A stretch of DNA of 64,000 bases from Alviniconcha marisindica (taxonomy: Eukaryota > Mollusca > Gastropoda > Provannidae). The notes under the pieces were generated by a model. That model saw only the letters and a program-made list of their open reading frames with translations, made no database searches and was not told the origin of the DNA. The stretch covers positions 466,001-530,000 of the forward strand of contig JABMCL010002100.1 in the NCBI GenBank assembly GCA_018857735.1, written 5' to 3'. The position numbers and the translations under genes were made by a program. This document shows, in pieces, positions 13,424-24,380 of this stretch (the first letter of the stretch is position 1; every line of letters starts with the position of its first letter).

Positions 13424-13636
13424 CTGCATTCAAAGAGACAAAAAAATATGTGAACATGTTCTTTAAAAATATATATTTTACTCTTTTTATGCATGCATGC
13501 AAGCACATTCCATCCAAACTCTACGGCACACATATATGCATGCAAGGTAACCATGCAGCACTCATGCGTACTAACTTTCTGGGGGCCTGACTGTCTGTAT
13601 AATGTTTTGGCAGGACTCTGATGGCTGTCTGTCACA

Positions 13637-13935
13637 CTCTCAACAAGCAGAGAGTGCAGCGACAGCATGTACCAACCTCTTGGTGGCACAACCGTCTGTG
13701 TCTCAACAAGCAAAGAATGCAGCGTCAGCATGTACCAACCTCTTGGTGGCACAACTGTCTGTGTCTCAACAAGCAAAGAATGCAGCGTCAGCATGTACCA
13801 ATCTTTTGGTGGCACAACTGTGTCTCAACAAGCAGAGAGTGCAGCGACAGCATGTACCATCCTTTTGGTGGCACAACTGTCTGTGTCTCAACAAGCAGTG
13901 AATGCAGTGTGTACTCACATTTCGGTGGCACAAAT
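13637..13935. repeat. Array B: exon-10-end minisatellite
   Basis: About five 63-bp copies. On plus each has ACCAACCTCTTGGTGGCAC then TGTCTCAACAAGCA. Exon 10 ends on plus as ACTAACCTTTTGGTGGCAC then TGTGCCTCAGTAAGCAG. Worn copies stand between them at 14330-14470. The donor-equivalent (AAGAG|GTTGGT) is kept in several copies. Confidence 0.85.
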
Positions 13936-13962
13936 GTCTATGCTTCAGCATACAGTGCCATA

Positions 13963-13964
<2 letters not shown>

Positions 13965-14044
<80 letters not shown>
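13965..14044. repeat. (TG)n microsatellite
   Basis: About 80 bases of pure TG. Confidence 0.95.
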
Positions 14045-14047
<3 letters not shown>

Positions 14048-14685
14048 ATTTGTTTTTCTGTTATCATTATTTTCAACTCTGTATATATTTGAACATTTGA
14101 CTACTATACATGTATAGTTGCACTTTTGGGAAGGGGTGGGTGGGTAGGGGCTGTTTGTACTTTATTGGTATTGGTGTCCTTTGGTAGTTTTTAGCTTGCG
14201 AGAGCTTACATGCATGCACTGTGTGCATCTGGCACTGTGAACATGCGAGGTTTTGTGTGGAAGTTTTTTATGTGCTATATATATATAAATTTTCATTCAT
14301 TCATTCATTCACACACATGTACTAAGCCAGTAATGGCATGACTGTGTCTCTGCATGCAATGAATGCTGTCTCAACTATTCTACTAATCTGCTGGTGGCAA
14401 AGTGTCACATGATTATGATATACTAAATAACCTATTGGTGGAGTGACTGTGTCTCATCAAGTACACAGCAGTGCCAAAAAGACTGAAATGGTGAACCCCT
14501 CAGTTTTTCAGTCTGCAACCATTTTAACTTTGGAATACATCTCTAGTTCCAAGGAAAGGGGAAAGGGTCCTCTAATTCATTTTGCAGAGTAAGTGATAGT
14601 TTATTTAATCACAACTTTGCCTAAAAACTAAGTACGCTTAAGTTAAGAGAACCTGTTGCGGGCAGTGAATGGAGAATGTACTAAC

Positions 14686-14780
14686 CTTTTGGTGGCACGA
14701 CTGTCCACCTGTGCCTCAGTAAGCAGCGGTGCTGGTAGAGACGAGAGGTTGCTGCTCAACCACAGCAGATTCTGTGACAC
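14686..14780 (-). CDS. ADGRA: ADGRA-like exon 10: GAIN helices
   Basis: A 95-nt exon, phase 0 in and phase 2 out, coding VSQNLLWLSSNLSSLPAPLL and on to DSRATK (residues 467-497). The acceptor is TTTTTACCCCAG and the donor is AAAAG|GTTAGT. Its last 45 or so bases with this donor recur as a 63-bp minisatellite and as worn copies in the next intron. Joining it to exon 11 gives TKR-VLDVLQNLTSN, which aligns with the ACSRIVQCLQ stretch I recall for GPR125 and supports both boundaries. Confidence 0.82.
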
Positions 14781-15284
14781 CTGGGGTAAAAATTCAACAC
14801 ACACATCATCAGTGGCGTTGAGAATGAATTCACCTGTGAAGTGCATTCATCACAATTCTGTAATTTTACAGACTGAAACTGCCACAAATCAGGTACTTTT
14901 TTTAAACCAGCAGTGAACCAGCCAGCACTACCATGGGACAAGTTTCACTTCTGGTCAGACAGAATATGCGTGGTTCATTATAGGTATGGTTGATTTTTTT
15001 TCATCTTTTTGGGGGGTGGGGTGGGGGGAGGGGGCAGTTTCAAAGCATGGATGGACATGTTGGCTGGCCCCCAAAACAGATCACCCCTTTTGCACTTCCC
15101 AACTTCATATTTCAACTGACCATGTCAGTAGTGAGCCCAATCTCTCTTTGATTCCATGACCCAATGTGACCTCCCTCATGAACATTCTTAAGAATGTTCC
15201 ATTGTCAGACATCATGCCAAGATGGCATGCTGACTGTTCGCCTCTCAATTACTCATCTCATATAATCACCCTTGTTAAAAGAGT

Positions 15285-15700
15285 ACATAAGGCTTGGGCA
15301 TGCTGGTAGGCTTGGGCATGCTGGTATTGTCAACACTTCCATCTAATTTGTCAATACCAGATTAAAGAAAAATATAAAAAAGGAACAGAGAGAAACAACA
15401 ACAAAATAAAACAAATGTGTTATATAAATGCATAATGGCAAATGTCAGTGCCATATGGCTGCAAGCTGCAAATCCCACCTACCAACTATCATCTCCTAGC
15501 TGTTTAACAAGACCCATACAAAAAAGCCCAAGTCTTAACCAAACAAATGTTTGAGAATTTTCTGGAACAAAAATCAGGAGAATGGACCGTTAGCAAAAAA
15601 AATGACAAGACAGAAGAGCAAGAGGACTAGGCAGAAGAACAAGAGACATGACATGACAGGGGAATCAAATGACAGCCCTGAGATTCTGGACTGGTTTGGG
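15285..15700 (+). repeat. Interspersed repeat, unclassified, copy 1
   Basis: Shares with 20610-21400 the order GGTATTGTCA, TTCCATCTAATTT, GCATAATGGCAAAT, CCTAGCTG, GAGAATTTTCTG, AGGAGAATGGACC, AATGACAAGACA and AATGACAGCCCTGA. No ORF or tRNA head is seen. It ends at a 30-base G tract. Confidence 0.6.
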
Positions 15701-15860
15701 GGGGGGGGGGGGGGGGGGGGCAACATTCTAGTATCTACATCCCCAGCCTCCCTTCAGGGTTTGCCAAGGCCAGACAACTCCAATCACATGACCATTCGTG
15801 GAAGTCACCAATGCAATTTTCAAAAGTTAAAGGGCAGCAACGGTGTAGTGCGTAACTTAC

Positions 15861-16025
15861 AGCTTCCGAGGACAAAGCCAGTGGCAGCAAGCGATGCTGG
15901 AGAATGGAGGTCAGGTAGTGGACATCAGTGGACATAACACCAGAGATCAGCTCCTGCTTGGACGATACAGCCTCATGCTGTAGCCTTAGCATGTAAGTGG
16001 CAACATCGGTCACGTTCACATCCTC
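15861..16025 (-). CDS. ADGRA: ADGRA-like exon 9: start of GAIN domain
   Basis: A 165-nt phase-0 exon coding residues 412-466, beginning EDVNVTDVATYMLRLQHEA. This matches in place and pattern the helical GAIN subdomain A that follows HormR in GPR125 (an N-glycosylated helix start followed by a long amphipathic helix). The acceptor is CTGTTGCAG and the donor is GAAGCT|GTAAGT. The join to exon 10 is in frame. Confidence 0.82.
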
Positions 16026-16129
16026 CTGCAACAGTATGCATGATCACGATCAGCAGGCTCTGCTGAACGACATAGCAGCTGCCACCAAGCTCTTCACAAA
16101 AGTCGCAAGCACTGCTAGCAGCCTTCCCA

Positions 16130-16555
16130 TTGGCCCTGATATAACCCTATGTGGTTGACTGGGCTCAAAGCACCAACTAACTAACTAACTAGCAGCCTTC
16201 CCATTGGCCCTGATATAACCCTATGTGGTTGACTGGGCTCAAAGCACCAACTAACTAACTAACAGCCTTCCCATTAACCCTGATATAATCCTGTGTGGTT
16301 AACTGGGCTCAAAGCACCAACTAACTAACTAACAGCCTCCCCATTAGCCCTGATATAACCCTATGTGGTTGACTGGGCTCAAAGCACCAACAACAACTAA
16401 CTAACAGCCTCCCCATTAGCCCTAATATAACCCTATGTGGTTGACTGGGCTCAAAGCACCAACTAACTAACTAACAGCCTCCCCATTAGCCCTGATATAA
16501 CCCTACGCGGTTGACTGGGTTCAAAGCACCAACCAACTAACAGCCTTCCCATTCC
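16130..16555. repeat. 66-74-bp minisatellite made of a SINE tail
   Basis: Six copies of CCCTGATATAACCCTATGTG, GTTGACTGGGCTCAAAGCAC and (CTAA)n. Single inverted or direct relatives of the core stand at 12390, 18965, 32590 and 57957, so the unit looks like the 3' end of a dispersed element amplified in tandem. In intron 8. Confidence 0.85.
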
Positions 16556-16815
16556 AGAGCTGCACCCCGACACCGAGATCCTCATCAAGTAAATGAACAT
16601 GAACATGGTCAGTACTCCCTCTACTGATGCACCAGCTGCCATTATAGCAAAATGATTTGCACAGTATAAGAGCTAACCGTCATTCTTATTATCATTATAT
16701 TATTCCGAAATGTTAGTTCAGAACGCTGCAATTGTTCCAACTACAGGTGCACCCGAAGTGGGCCTGTTCCAAACCTAATCCTAAGACTGTTCTAAGCGAC
16801 CTCAATCTGGCCTAC

Positions 16816-17094
16816 CTGAGCAAGTTTCTCCAGGCCGCGCGTCAGGTCTGATGTGAAGGCACAGGCTGTTGTGTTCAGATCCTTCCACACACCACGTCGA
16901 TCGCACATGTATGTCACAAACTTCTCTGGCCCGCCCACCTGGCATGGCTGTTTGGCCTTGATTCCGGCCAGCATTTCCTCAAAAACATACTTGCCCTTGG
17001 GTGTGACCTGCGTGACTTGAGGGCAGGACAGACCAATGTAGTTGAGTACTTCCACCTCAACGTGCTTGGTGACTTGGCCTTGGGGGGTGGTCAC
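16816..17094 (-). CDS. ADGRA: ADGRA-like exon 8: hormone-receptor (HormR) domain
   Basis: A 279-nt phase-0 exon coding residues 319-411. After the last Ig strand it has four cysteines at 342, 369, 382 and 396 and a Trp at 388 (CDRRGVWKDLNTTAC), the HormR pattern found between Ig and GAIN in ADGRA receptors. An N-glycosylation site (NTT) lies near the fourth Cys. The acceptor is GGTTCCACAG and the donor is CTCAG|GTAGGC. Confidence 0.9.
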
Positions 17095-17384
17095 CTGTGG
17101 AACCAAAAAGCTGGTGAAACATTGTGTGGAGGACATACCACAAAGCACAATACTTTAGACTGTTGGAGTAAATTTCGACTCAATTTTCCTATCCCCACAA
17201 AACATTATTACAAGCATGAGAATTGTCAACAACAACAAAAAATCTGCAGCCTCAGGGGGCGGAAAGGAAAAGAGAAGCCTGCTTCCCTGAACACAATCGT
17301 AGATGACAGCAAAGATGCTGGTACTTCAAGGGACAAAAAAATAATCTTTATATTTTAATCTGTTCTCTTCTTAACTATGTCAAT

Positions 17385-17950
17385 AAAGTGCAACTGAACT
17401 CACCATGAAGTGAGACTGAACTCATCACAAAGTGTGCTGAGCCAGCCACAAAGTGTAACTCAACTCACCGTAAAGTGTGACTGAACTCATCACAGAGTGT
17501 GACTGAACCAGCCACAAAGTGTGACTGAACCAGCCACAAAGTGTAACTCAACTCACCATGAAGTGTGACTGAACTCATCACAAAGTGTGACTGAACCAGC
17601 CACAAAGTGTGACTGAACCCACCATGAAGTGTGACTGAACTCATCACAAAGTGTGACTGAACCAGCCACAAAGTGTAACTCAACTCACCATAAAGTGTGA
17701 CTGAACTCATCACAAAGTGTGACTGAACCAGCCACAAAGTGTAACTGAACTCACCACAAAGTGTGACTGAACTCATCACAGAGTGTGACTGAACCAACCA
17801 CAAAGTGTAACTGAACTCACAATAAAGTGTGACTGAACTCATCACAGTGTGACTTAACCAGCCACAAAGTGTAACTGAACTCACCATAAAGTGTGACTGA
17901 ACTCATCACAAAGTGTGACTGAACCAGCCACAAAGTGTAACTGAATTCAC
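17385..17950. repeat. 22-bp minisatellite
   Basis: About 25 copies of a 22-base unit (TGAACTCACCATAAAGTGTG) arranged in a 66-base higher order (CTCACC, CTCATC and CCAGCC variants). Lies in intron 7. The minus strand shows many GGTGAG motifs, but I see no convincing match to exon 7. Confidence 0.9.
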
Positions 17951-18398
17951 CATTTTAACATCTGACCCTTTTCGAAGCCTAACTGAAGAGCCATTTATTT
18001 TCCGCCACTCTCATTGTGAACAGCGTTGCTTTTATTCATGACAGAAGTCATCTTGTCAGGACAAACGCAAAGGTTTATGCTAAACAGTCAGTTGAATCAC
18101 CTCCACAAATATCCTGTTCAAAAGAATGCAAGCAAACTGTGAGGAAACAGTGCTAAAAAAAAAAAAGTTAAAAAGTTAATTTAGACTCCCCCCATCAGAC
18201 TTTCTCTCTCTCTCTCTCTCCTCCAAATGGCTGAACCTCAGAAAATAGCCCCAACTCATACAATTCCCCTGCCTGCTATTAATCATTCAAGACAATGCAT
18301 GACTGCAAACTGCAAAATCAATCCAAATCCAAATAAAAATTTAGTTCCAATCTGCACTCCCGAAAAAGATTCATCACCATCAATCATCCTCAACCCAC

Positions 18399-18673
18399 CT
18401 GACAGCTCCAGATTCCTTCGTGAGACTTGTCCAGATTCTCCACCACCAGGCTGTGGAGGACGATGGTCCGGTCTGGGCTGTAACTGGTATGCACAAAGAT
18501 GCCTGCTGTTTTGTTTGTGGTGATCACGATGTTGCCTCCCTCCCGCACCCAGGCGATGATGGTGCGTGAGTGGATCACAGAAGCACGGCATTCAAATGGG
18601 AGCTTGTCACCCTCAAACACCAGCTGACTGTGAGATGGTTTGATCTCAAACACTGGGAGTTGTAGATCGTGCT
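18399..18673 (-). CDS. ADGRA: ADGRA-like exon 7: Ig domain
   Basis: A 275-nt exon, phase 1 in and phase 0 out, coding residues 227-318. It is a complete I-set-like immunoglobulin domain: B-strand Cys255 in LPFEC, core Trp268 in IIAWV, and F-strand Cys317 in EGIWSC. The stretch FEIKPSHSQLVFEGDKLPFE resembles the start of the Ig domain of GPR125, which lies directly after LRRCT in that receptor. The acceptor is GTTTTACAG and the donor is CAG|GTGGGT. Confidence 0.92.
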
Positions 18674-18728
18674 CTGTAAAACACCAGTTACATCATCTCA
18701 GCATTTTTTCTCTCTCGACACGCACACA

Positions 18729-18762
18729 CACATGCGTACTCATGCACACAACACACACACAC

Positions 18763-18805
<43 letters not shown>

Positions 18806-18882
18806 CCAAACATCCACACACAAACCTTCTCCCCAGTCAGATTTATGACTTCACTGTCAAAGCTAAAATTGTGCTCCACCCC

Positions 18883-18938
<56 letters not shown>
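18729..18938. repeat. Two (CA)n microsatellites
   Basis: 18750-18802 and 18885-18936, split by about 80 unique bases, in intron 6 close to the Ig exon acceptor. Confidence 0.95.
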
Positions 18939-18939
<1 letters not shown>

Positions 18940-19354
18940 TTAAAACCTAAGTAAGTAAACAAACTTGGTGTTTTACACCCAGTCAACCAATGTGATTATA
19001 TCAAGGCAAATTTAAAAACTGCTTATAAACCAAACAAAAATGCACTATACAGAACTTCTAAAAATGTATAATACACACAAATCAACCACTTTCAAACAAC
19101 AAATGCATCTAAAACACAATAACACACCAGTGAAGCTCTGAAACTGCAGTTAAAACTGATTTCTCCCAGTTTACTATTCTCATTTTACTGGAAGACTGAT
19201 GTCAGGCTCATTGCAATTAAGTTCTGGTAACTGGATTATACCATCCTGCGACTGTGACTCATACAGGGGTACTACCTCAAAACAAGTCCATCACAGATGA
19301 AATAAGCTGGAGTGATGAGAGTTTTGTAAGGACTGCAGAAACCAGCATCCCATA

Positions 19355-20060
19355 GAGTAGTCAGTTTGTTGGCATACCACAGTGCAATTGGTCAGCTGTC
19401 ACTTTGCTGGCTTACCACAGTGCAACCAGACAGTCGTCAGTTTGTTTGCTTACCACAGTGCAAACGGTCAGCTGTCACTTTGCTGGCTTACCACAGTGCA
19501 ACCAGACAGTCGTCAGTTTGTTTGCTTACCACAGTGCAAACGGTCAGCCGTCACTTTGTTGGCTTACAACAGTGCAACCAGTCAGCTGTCAGTTTGCTGG
19601 CTTACCACCATGCAACCAGTCAGCTGTCAGTTTGTTGGCTTACCACAGTGCAACTGATCAGCAGTCAGTTTGTTGGGGTACTACAATGCAATTGGTCAGC
19701 TGTCAGTTTGTTGGCTTACCACAGTGCAACCGATCAGCAGTGGTTTGTTGGGGTACTACAATGCAACTAGTCAGCTGTCAATTTGTTGGCTTACCACAGT
19801 GCAACTGATCAGCTGTCAATTTGTTGGCTTACCACAGTGCAACTGATCAGCAGTCAGTTTGTTGGGGTACTACAATGCAACTGGTCAGCTGTCAATTTGT
19901 TGGCTTACCACAGTGCAACCAGTCAGCAGTCAGTTTGTTGGGGTACTACAATGCAACTGGTCAGCTGTCAATTTGTTGGCTTACCACAGTGCAACCAGTC
20001 AGCAGTCAGTTTGTTGGGGTACTACAATGCAACCGGTCAGCCGTCAATTTGCTGGCTTAC
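19355..20060. repeat. Array A: exon-6-end minisatellite, 38-bp unit
   Basis: About 18 copies from the exon 6 donor leftwards. On minus the unit reads GCTGACTGGTTGCACTGTG|G then TAAGCCAACAAACTGACA, which repeats the last 25 exonic bases, the GTAAGC donor and 13 intronic bases. About a dozen units keep GGTAAGC. Others have AGTACCCC, and the two types alternate at 19640-20040, giving a 76-base higher order. Confidence 0.92.
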
Positions 20061-20224
20061 CACAGTGCAACTGGTCAGCCGTCAGCTTGCGCAGCATACG
20101 TCCCTGCATGGGTGACGGCAGAGCGCACACCGTCTCTCTTGCCAGTCGGACCTTCTTGCTCTCCGCCCACTGCACAACCCACCGCAGGTGGCAGTCGCAT
20201 CGCAGGTAGTCAGACCCAAAGTCA
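20061..20224 (-). CDS. ADGRA: ADGRA-like exon 6: LRRCT cap
   Basis: A 164-nt exon coding residues 172-226 plus one base. It opens I-D-F-G-S-D-Y-L and has the LRRCT pattern CDCHLRWVVQW with cysteines at 181, 183, 205 and 226. The acceptor is TTGTCGCAG and the donor is CTGTG|GTAAGC. The last 25 or so exonic bases with this donor are repeated in tandem about 18 times through the next 700 bases of intron. Reading on past the true donor meets a TGA within five codons, so use of a decoy donor would normally truncate the protein. Confidence 0.9.
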
Positions 20225-20534
20225 CTGCGACAAGCAATCATGTCAGACTACTGTCACTCCAACAAAGGAATCCTGTCAGGCTACTGCCACTCTGAGAAAA
20301 GCAATTATGTCAGACTACTGCCATTCCAACAAAGCAATCATGTTTAGATTACTGTCACTGTAACAAAGCAATCCCATCAGATTACTGCCACTTAACAAAA
20401 GAAAACAATCACATCAGATAACTGTCAGGTTATGGTGACTGCAACAAGAAATCAGGTCAGAACTCAGATCGCCTGTCACCGCAACAAAGCAATGTCAGAT
20501 TACCATGACTGTGACAATGGGAGGGGGGGGATCT

Positions 20535-21180
20535 ATTAAGATTCATGTGGTTATACACAAACATCAAACATAAATTTTCAAAGAGGCAGTCCCTTCAACA
20601 CTGCCTTTGTTCAGAAAGGCATATCAGGTTACAACATGGTGGTATTGTCAGCCATTCCATCTAATTTATCAAAACCTGATTAAAATAAAGGAATGGACAG
20701 TACGACATGGCATGGTGGTACTGTCAGCCATTCCATCTAATTTATCAAAACCTGATTAAAATATTAAAATATAAAAAAAGGAATGGACAGAAACTTTTTT
20801 TTTATTAAAAAACATTATTATGCATAATGGCAAATACCAGTGCGATATGGCAGCAAGATTAAGATTCATGTGGTTATACACAAACATCAAACATAAATTT
20901 TCAAAGAGGCAGTCCCTTCAACACTGCCTTTGTTCAGAAAGGCATATCAGGTTACAACATGGTGGTATTGTCAGCCATTCCATCTAATTTATCAAAACCT
21001 GATTAAAATAAAGGAATGGACAGTACGACATGGCATGGTGGTACTGTCAGCCATTCCATCTAATTTATCAAAACCTGATTAAAATATAAAAATATAAAAA
21101 AAGGAATGGACAGAAACTTTTTTTTTATTAAAAAACATTATTATGCATAATGGCAAATACCAGTGCGATATGGCAGCAAG
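20535..21180 (+). repeat. 323-bp tandem duplication inside an interspersed repeat
   Basis: Copy 1 is 20535-20857 and copy 2 is 20858-21180, almost base-identical. Each contains two smaller direct copies of GGTACTGTCAGCCATTCC plus TTTATCAAAACCTGATTAAA. The same family continues to about 21400 and recurs at 15285-15700. Confidence 0.85.
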
Positions 21181-21583
21181 CTTCACATACACCTACCTAT
21201 TATCACCTCCTAGCTGCTCACTACAAGCCATACAAAAGGCCTATCTCGATGAAAAATGTTGGAGAATTTTCTGAAAAATTGTCAGGAGAATGGACCATTA
21301 GCAGAAAAATGACAAGACAAAAAGACAGGACTAGGCAGAAAAATGAGAGGAGATAGGAAATGGGAATTAAATGACAGCCCTGAAATTCCACACAGGAGAG
21401 ACGCATCAGATATTAGATATCCCTGGCCTCACTTCAGGTGGTTGGTGAGGGATTTGGGGGGGCGGGGGGGGAGAAAGGGGGGAGGGGTTATCAAACTCTG
21501 ATGCAAAATTAACAATGATAAAAAAAGTTACATCTCTGCAGAGTAAAAGGAAGTACAAAGGTAAAAAAAAAAAAAAGGCTCAC

Positions 21584-21655
21584 ATTCTGCGTAGTGAAGT
21601 CAGGTCATTGAAGGTGCCGTCTGGGATGGTGTTGATGTGGTTATTATTCAACCAT
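21584..21655 (-). CDS. ADGRA: ADGRA-like exon 5: LRR 4
   Basis: A 72-nt phase-2 exon coding WLNNNHINTIPDGTFNDLTS then LRR (residues 148-172). The acceptor is CATTTCAG and the donor is AT|GTGAGC. It is the last full leucine-rich repeat before the cap. The human ADGRA receptors also have four or so LRRs in this place, as known from the family. Confidence 0.9.
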
Positions 21656-21891
21656 CTGAAATGGTCAAATGCAAAACTGAGTTCAGCTACTCCTCAATGT
21701 CCAAAACCAAATTATTAACCACAGACTTCATTCTTGCTCAATCAATGATGCAAATGGGCTCCACACAACAACAACAAAAAACTCCCAGAACTGTGTGCTG
21801 ATCTTTTGAAAAGCCTGTTGGTCACTTCACTGTCTTACCATCTGGAATGGGGAGAAGATGAGGAAAGGACTTGAAAGACATGAACTGGGGT

Positions 21892-21893
<2 letters not shown>

Positions 21894-21938
<45 letters not shown>
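21894..21938. repeat. (CA)n microsatellite
   Basis: About 45 bases of CA beside the LINE fragment. Confidence 0.95.
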
Positions 21939-21941
<3 letters not shown>

Positions 21942-21949
21942 ACTCTGGT

Positions 21950-22490
21950 CTTTTCTACTTTTCTACCTCTATACACTCAAGCTTCCTGCCATCCATAAAA
22001 TATTTGTACTTGGGATTATCCTTCCCTACATGTAAAACTTTGCATTTATCATTCTTGAATTTGATCTGCCAGTCCTGTGTCCACTGCACCAGCTGACCTA
22101 TGCCGATTTTGCAGCAGCTTGCTATGTTCATCAGACTCTGTATCAGTATTTACATCTTTCTGTCATCAGCAAAAATCTTGATGAAGCATTCCTGAATTTG
22201 GGACATATCAATACTAAAGTAAACAAACAGTGTAATACCCAGGACACTCCCCTGGTGAAGACCATTCATCACTGCCACATCTTCTGAGCACTCACCACTA
22301 ACATTGACATGGTGAGTCCTATCTGTCAAAAAGCTTTCAAAGCAATCAAGGGGTTCATCATGTGTACCATAACCTTTCAACTTTATCAGAAGTCTTTTGT
22401 GTGGGACCTTATCAAATGCCTTTTGCAGATCCAGATAAACAACATCCACTGGCTTTTTTCTGAAGTAGTTATATTCTCACTATTAAGATA
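21950..22490 (-). pseudogene. Truncated LINE reverse transcriptase (CR1/Jockey-like)
   Basis: The minus strand codes the fingers/palm of a non-LTR reverse transcriptase: VDVVYLDLQKAFDKVPHKRL (motif A), then FLTDR, HQGSVLG (motif B) and FADD (motif C, YADD type). After a break it goes on with WQIKFKNDKCKVLHVGKDNP, the usual segment past motif C. Stops and frame changes occur at the start and after FADD, and no endonuclease or full-length ORF is present, so it is a dead 5'-truncated copy. It lies in the intron between LRR exons 4 and 5, in the same orientation as the host gene. Confidence 0.85.
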
Positions 22491-22654
22491 AAATGTTTTT
22501 GCCAGTTATCTTGTACTCCTCTAGTGAACCCTTTCATCACACTGGGTTACATAAAAAAGGAAACAGCACAACACAAAGAAAAAGGTGGGATAAGGGCATG
22601 GATATCATCAAATGCTCTTTTTCTACTGTTATCAGAACACAAATAAATGCTTAC

Positions 22655-22726
22655 AATTTTTCCAGCTTGGGGAGGCCTGTGAACATGCTGCTGTTGATAG
22701 TTCCAATTTTGTTGTTGCTCAAATCC
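22655..22726 (-). CDS. ADGRA: ADGRA-like exon 4: LRR 3
   Basis: A 72-nt phase-2 exon coding DLSNNKIGTINSSMFTGLPK then LEKL (residues 124-148), a leucine-rich repeat with the conserved asparagine. The acceptor is CCCCCCAG and the donor is TT|GTAAGC. The following intron carries a truncated LINE reverse transcriptase in the same orientation as the gene. Confidence 0.9.
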
Positions 22727-22932
22727 CTGGGGGGAAAAAGGCAAGATAAAAAAAACAGTCAGTTCAAGATGGTACAAAAACATGTGGGAAACTCAGAAGA
22801 CCCATATGTGCCCCACCCAATCTCTCATAAGTTTCCAACATTCCTTTATTTGAAATGATTCTAGTGTTAGTCATAATGGCCTTATCTGATAATTTCAGGG
22901 TAGATCACATTTACTGCTGCTACCTCTACATG

Positions 22933-23167
<235 letters not shown>

Positions 23168-23743
23168 CATTATATATTATTTGTTAGGTATTATGTATAC
23201 ATTTCTGTTAACTGTGTAAAGCACAGTGAGCTCATCCTTGTCAACGAGATACCACACTACAGAAGTGGCCACTAGTGGCTGCTAGTATTAGTATCATTAA
23301 CCTTTCCCATCCCTCACCTCCAAACCACATATATTTATAAAAATTATAGATATGTGATGCAAACACAAACACACACCTTCAAACACACGTATAACAAACG
23401 ATGCACACACTCTCACTCATTCATTTACTCACTCACCAATATATGCACACATATAGTTAAAGACCTCACCCCCGCCCCCCCAAAAAAAACCCAGTGTGAG
23501 CCAATTAATCTTCCAAGGCAAGCATGTTCATAAGTAAACACTCCACAAGAACTTTGAGACCTAAACGAAAGACTAAAGTGGAGATGACAATACCGACACA
23601 TACAAATACATTCCTGTGGGATGAGCAAACACCACACACTTGTCACAGAGACATCCTATTGATTTTCCCCGATTCCACATGATTCAAGAGACCAGTGAAG
23701 CAAACAACAGTATTCAGCCATGCACAAAGGGAAGAGCACTCAC

Positions 23744-23815
23744 AGATGGCGAAGGTTCTGAAGCCCCTCAAAGGCCCCAGGCTCTATGATGCTGATGTCG
23801 TTGTTGCTCAGGTTT
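23744..23815 (-). CDS. ADGRA: ADGRA-like exon 3: LRR 2
   Basis: A 72-nt phase-2 exon coding NLSNNDISIIEPGAFEGLQN then LRHL, a typical LxxLxLxxNxI leucine-rich repeat (residues 100-124). The acceptor is TTGTTCCAG and the donor is CT|GTGAGT. The exon sits just downstream, in transcription order, of a short three-copy tandem repeat at 23850-24000. Confidence 0.9.
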
Positions 23816-23849
23816 CTGGAACAAACAACAAAGCATCATCAGTAAAACA

Positions 23850-24000
23850 GGCTCCAATGTTTTCTTCTAACGGTCATCATTTCACTGTATCAGTGTATGT
23901 CTTGGTAATAGGCTCCAATGTTTTCTTCCAACAGTCATCATTTCACAGTATGTCTTGGTAATAGGTTCCAGTGTTTTCTTCTGACAGTCATCATTTCATT
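23850..24000. repeat. Three-copy tandem repeat of 50-65 bp
   Basis: Three copies of CCAATGTTTTCTTC then CAGTCATCATTTCA, within 200 bases upstream of the exon 3 acceptor. Confidence 0.75.
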
Positions 24001-24380
24001 GTACTTTGGTCCAAACAATTTCAAAATCTGGACCAAACAGAACCTTTCTGTTTTCTCCACAGAAATGAAAATGTTCAGACTAACTTTCCTACATTTTTCA
24101 ACTTCTTTCATGTTCATGTTTTTGTTAGCAGTCTGAACAATTTCATTTCTGTTGAGAAAACAAACAAAAATCGTTATTTTAACTTTCCCATATTTTTTTT
24201 ACTTTTTTCATGTTCCTGTGTTTCTGTTAGCAAACTCAAAGAAATAAAAGACAAAGAGAACAAAGTGCACAAAAACAGAACAGAGAAAGCGAAAGAAAAC
24301 CATCAGAGTATAAAAAATTTTATAATTTGACCTTGAGAAAAAAGAACGTAGTAAACACACTTTAAACAGTCACGGAGTGA

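Noticed and set aside
17385..17950. Exon-end array of exon 7
   Set aside because: GGTGAG motifs are common, but only about ten bases resemble the exon 7 end and the array starts 440 bases away.
21950..22490. Intact retrotransposon gene
   Set aside because: Only motifs A to C and a short stretch after are present, with stops and frame breaks and no endonuclease.
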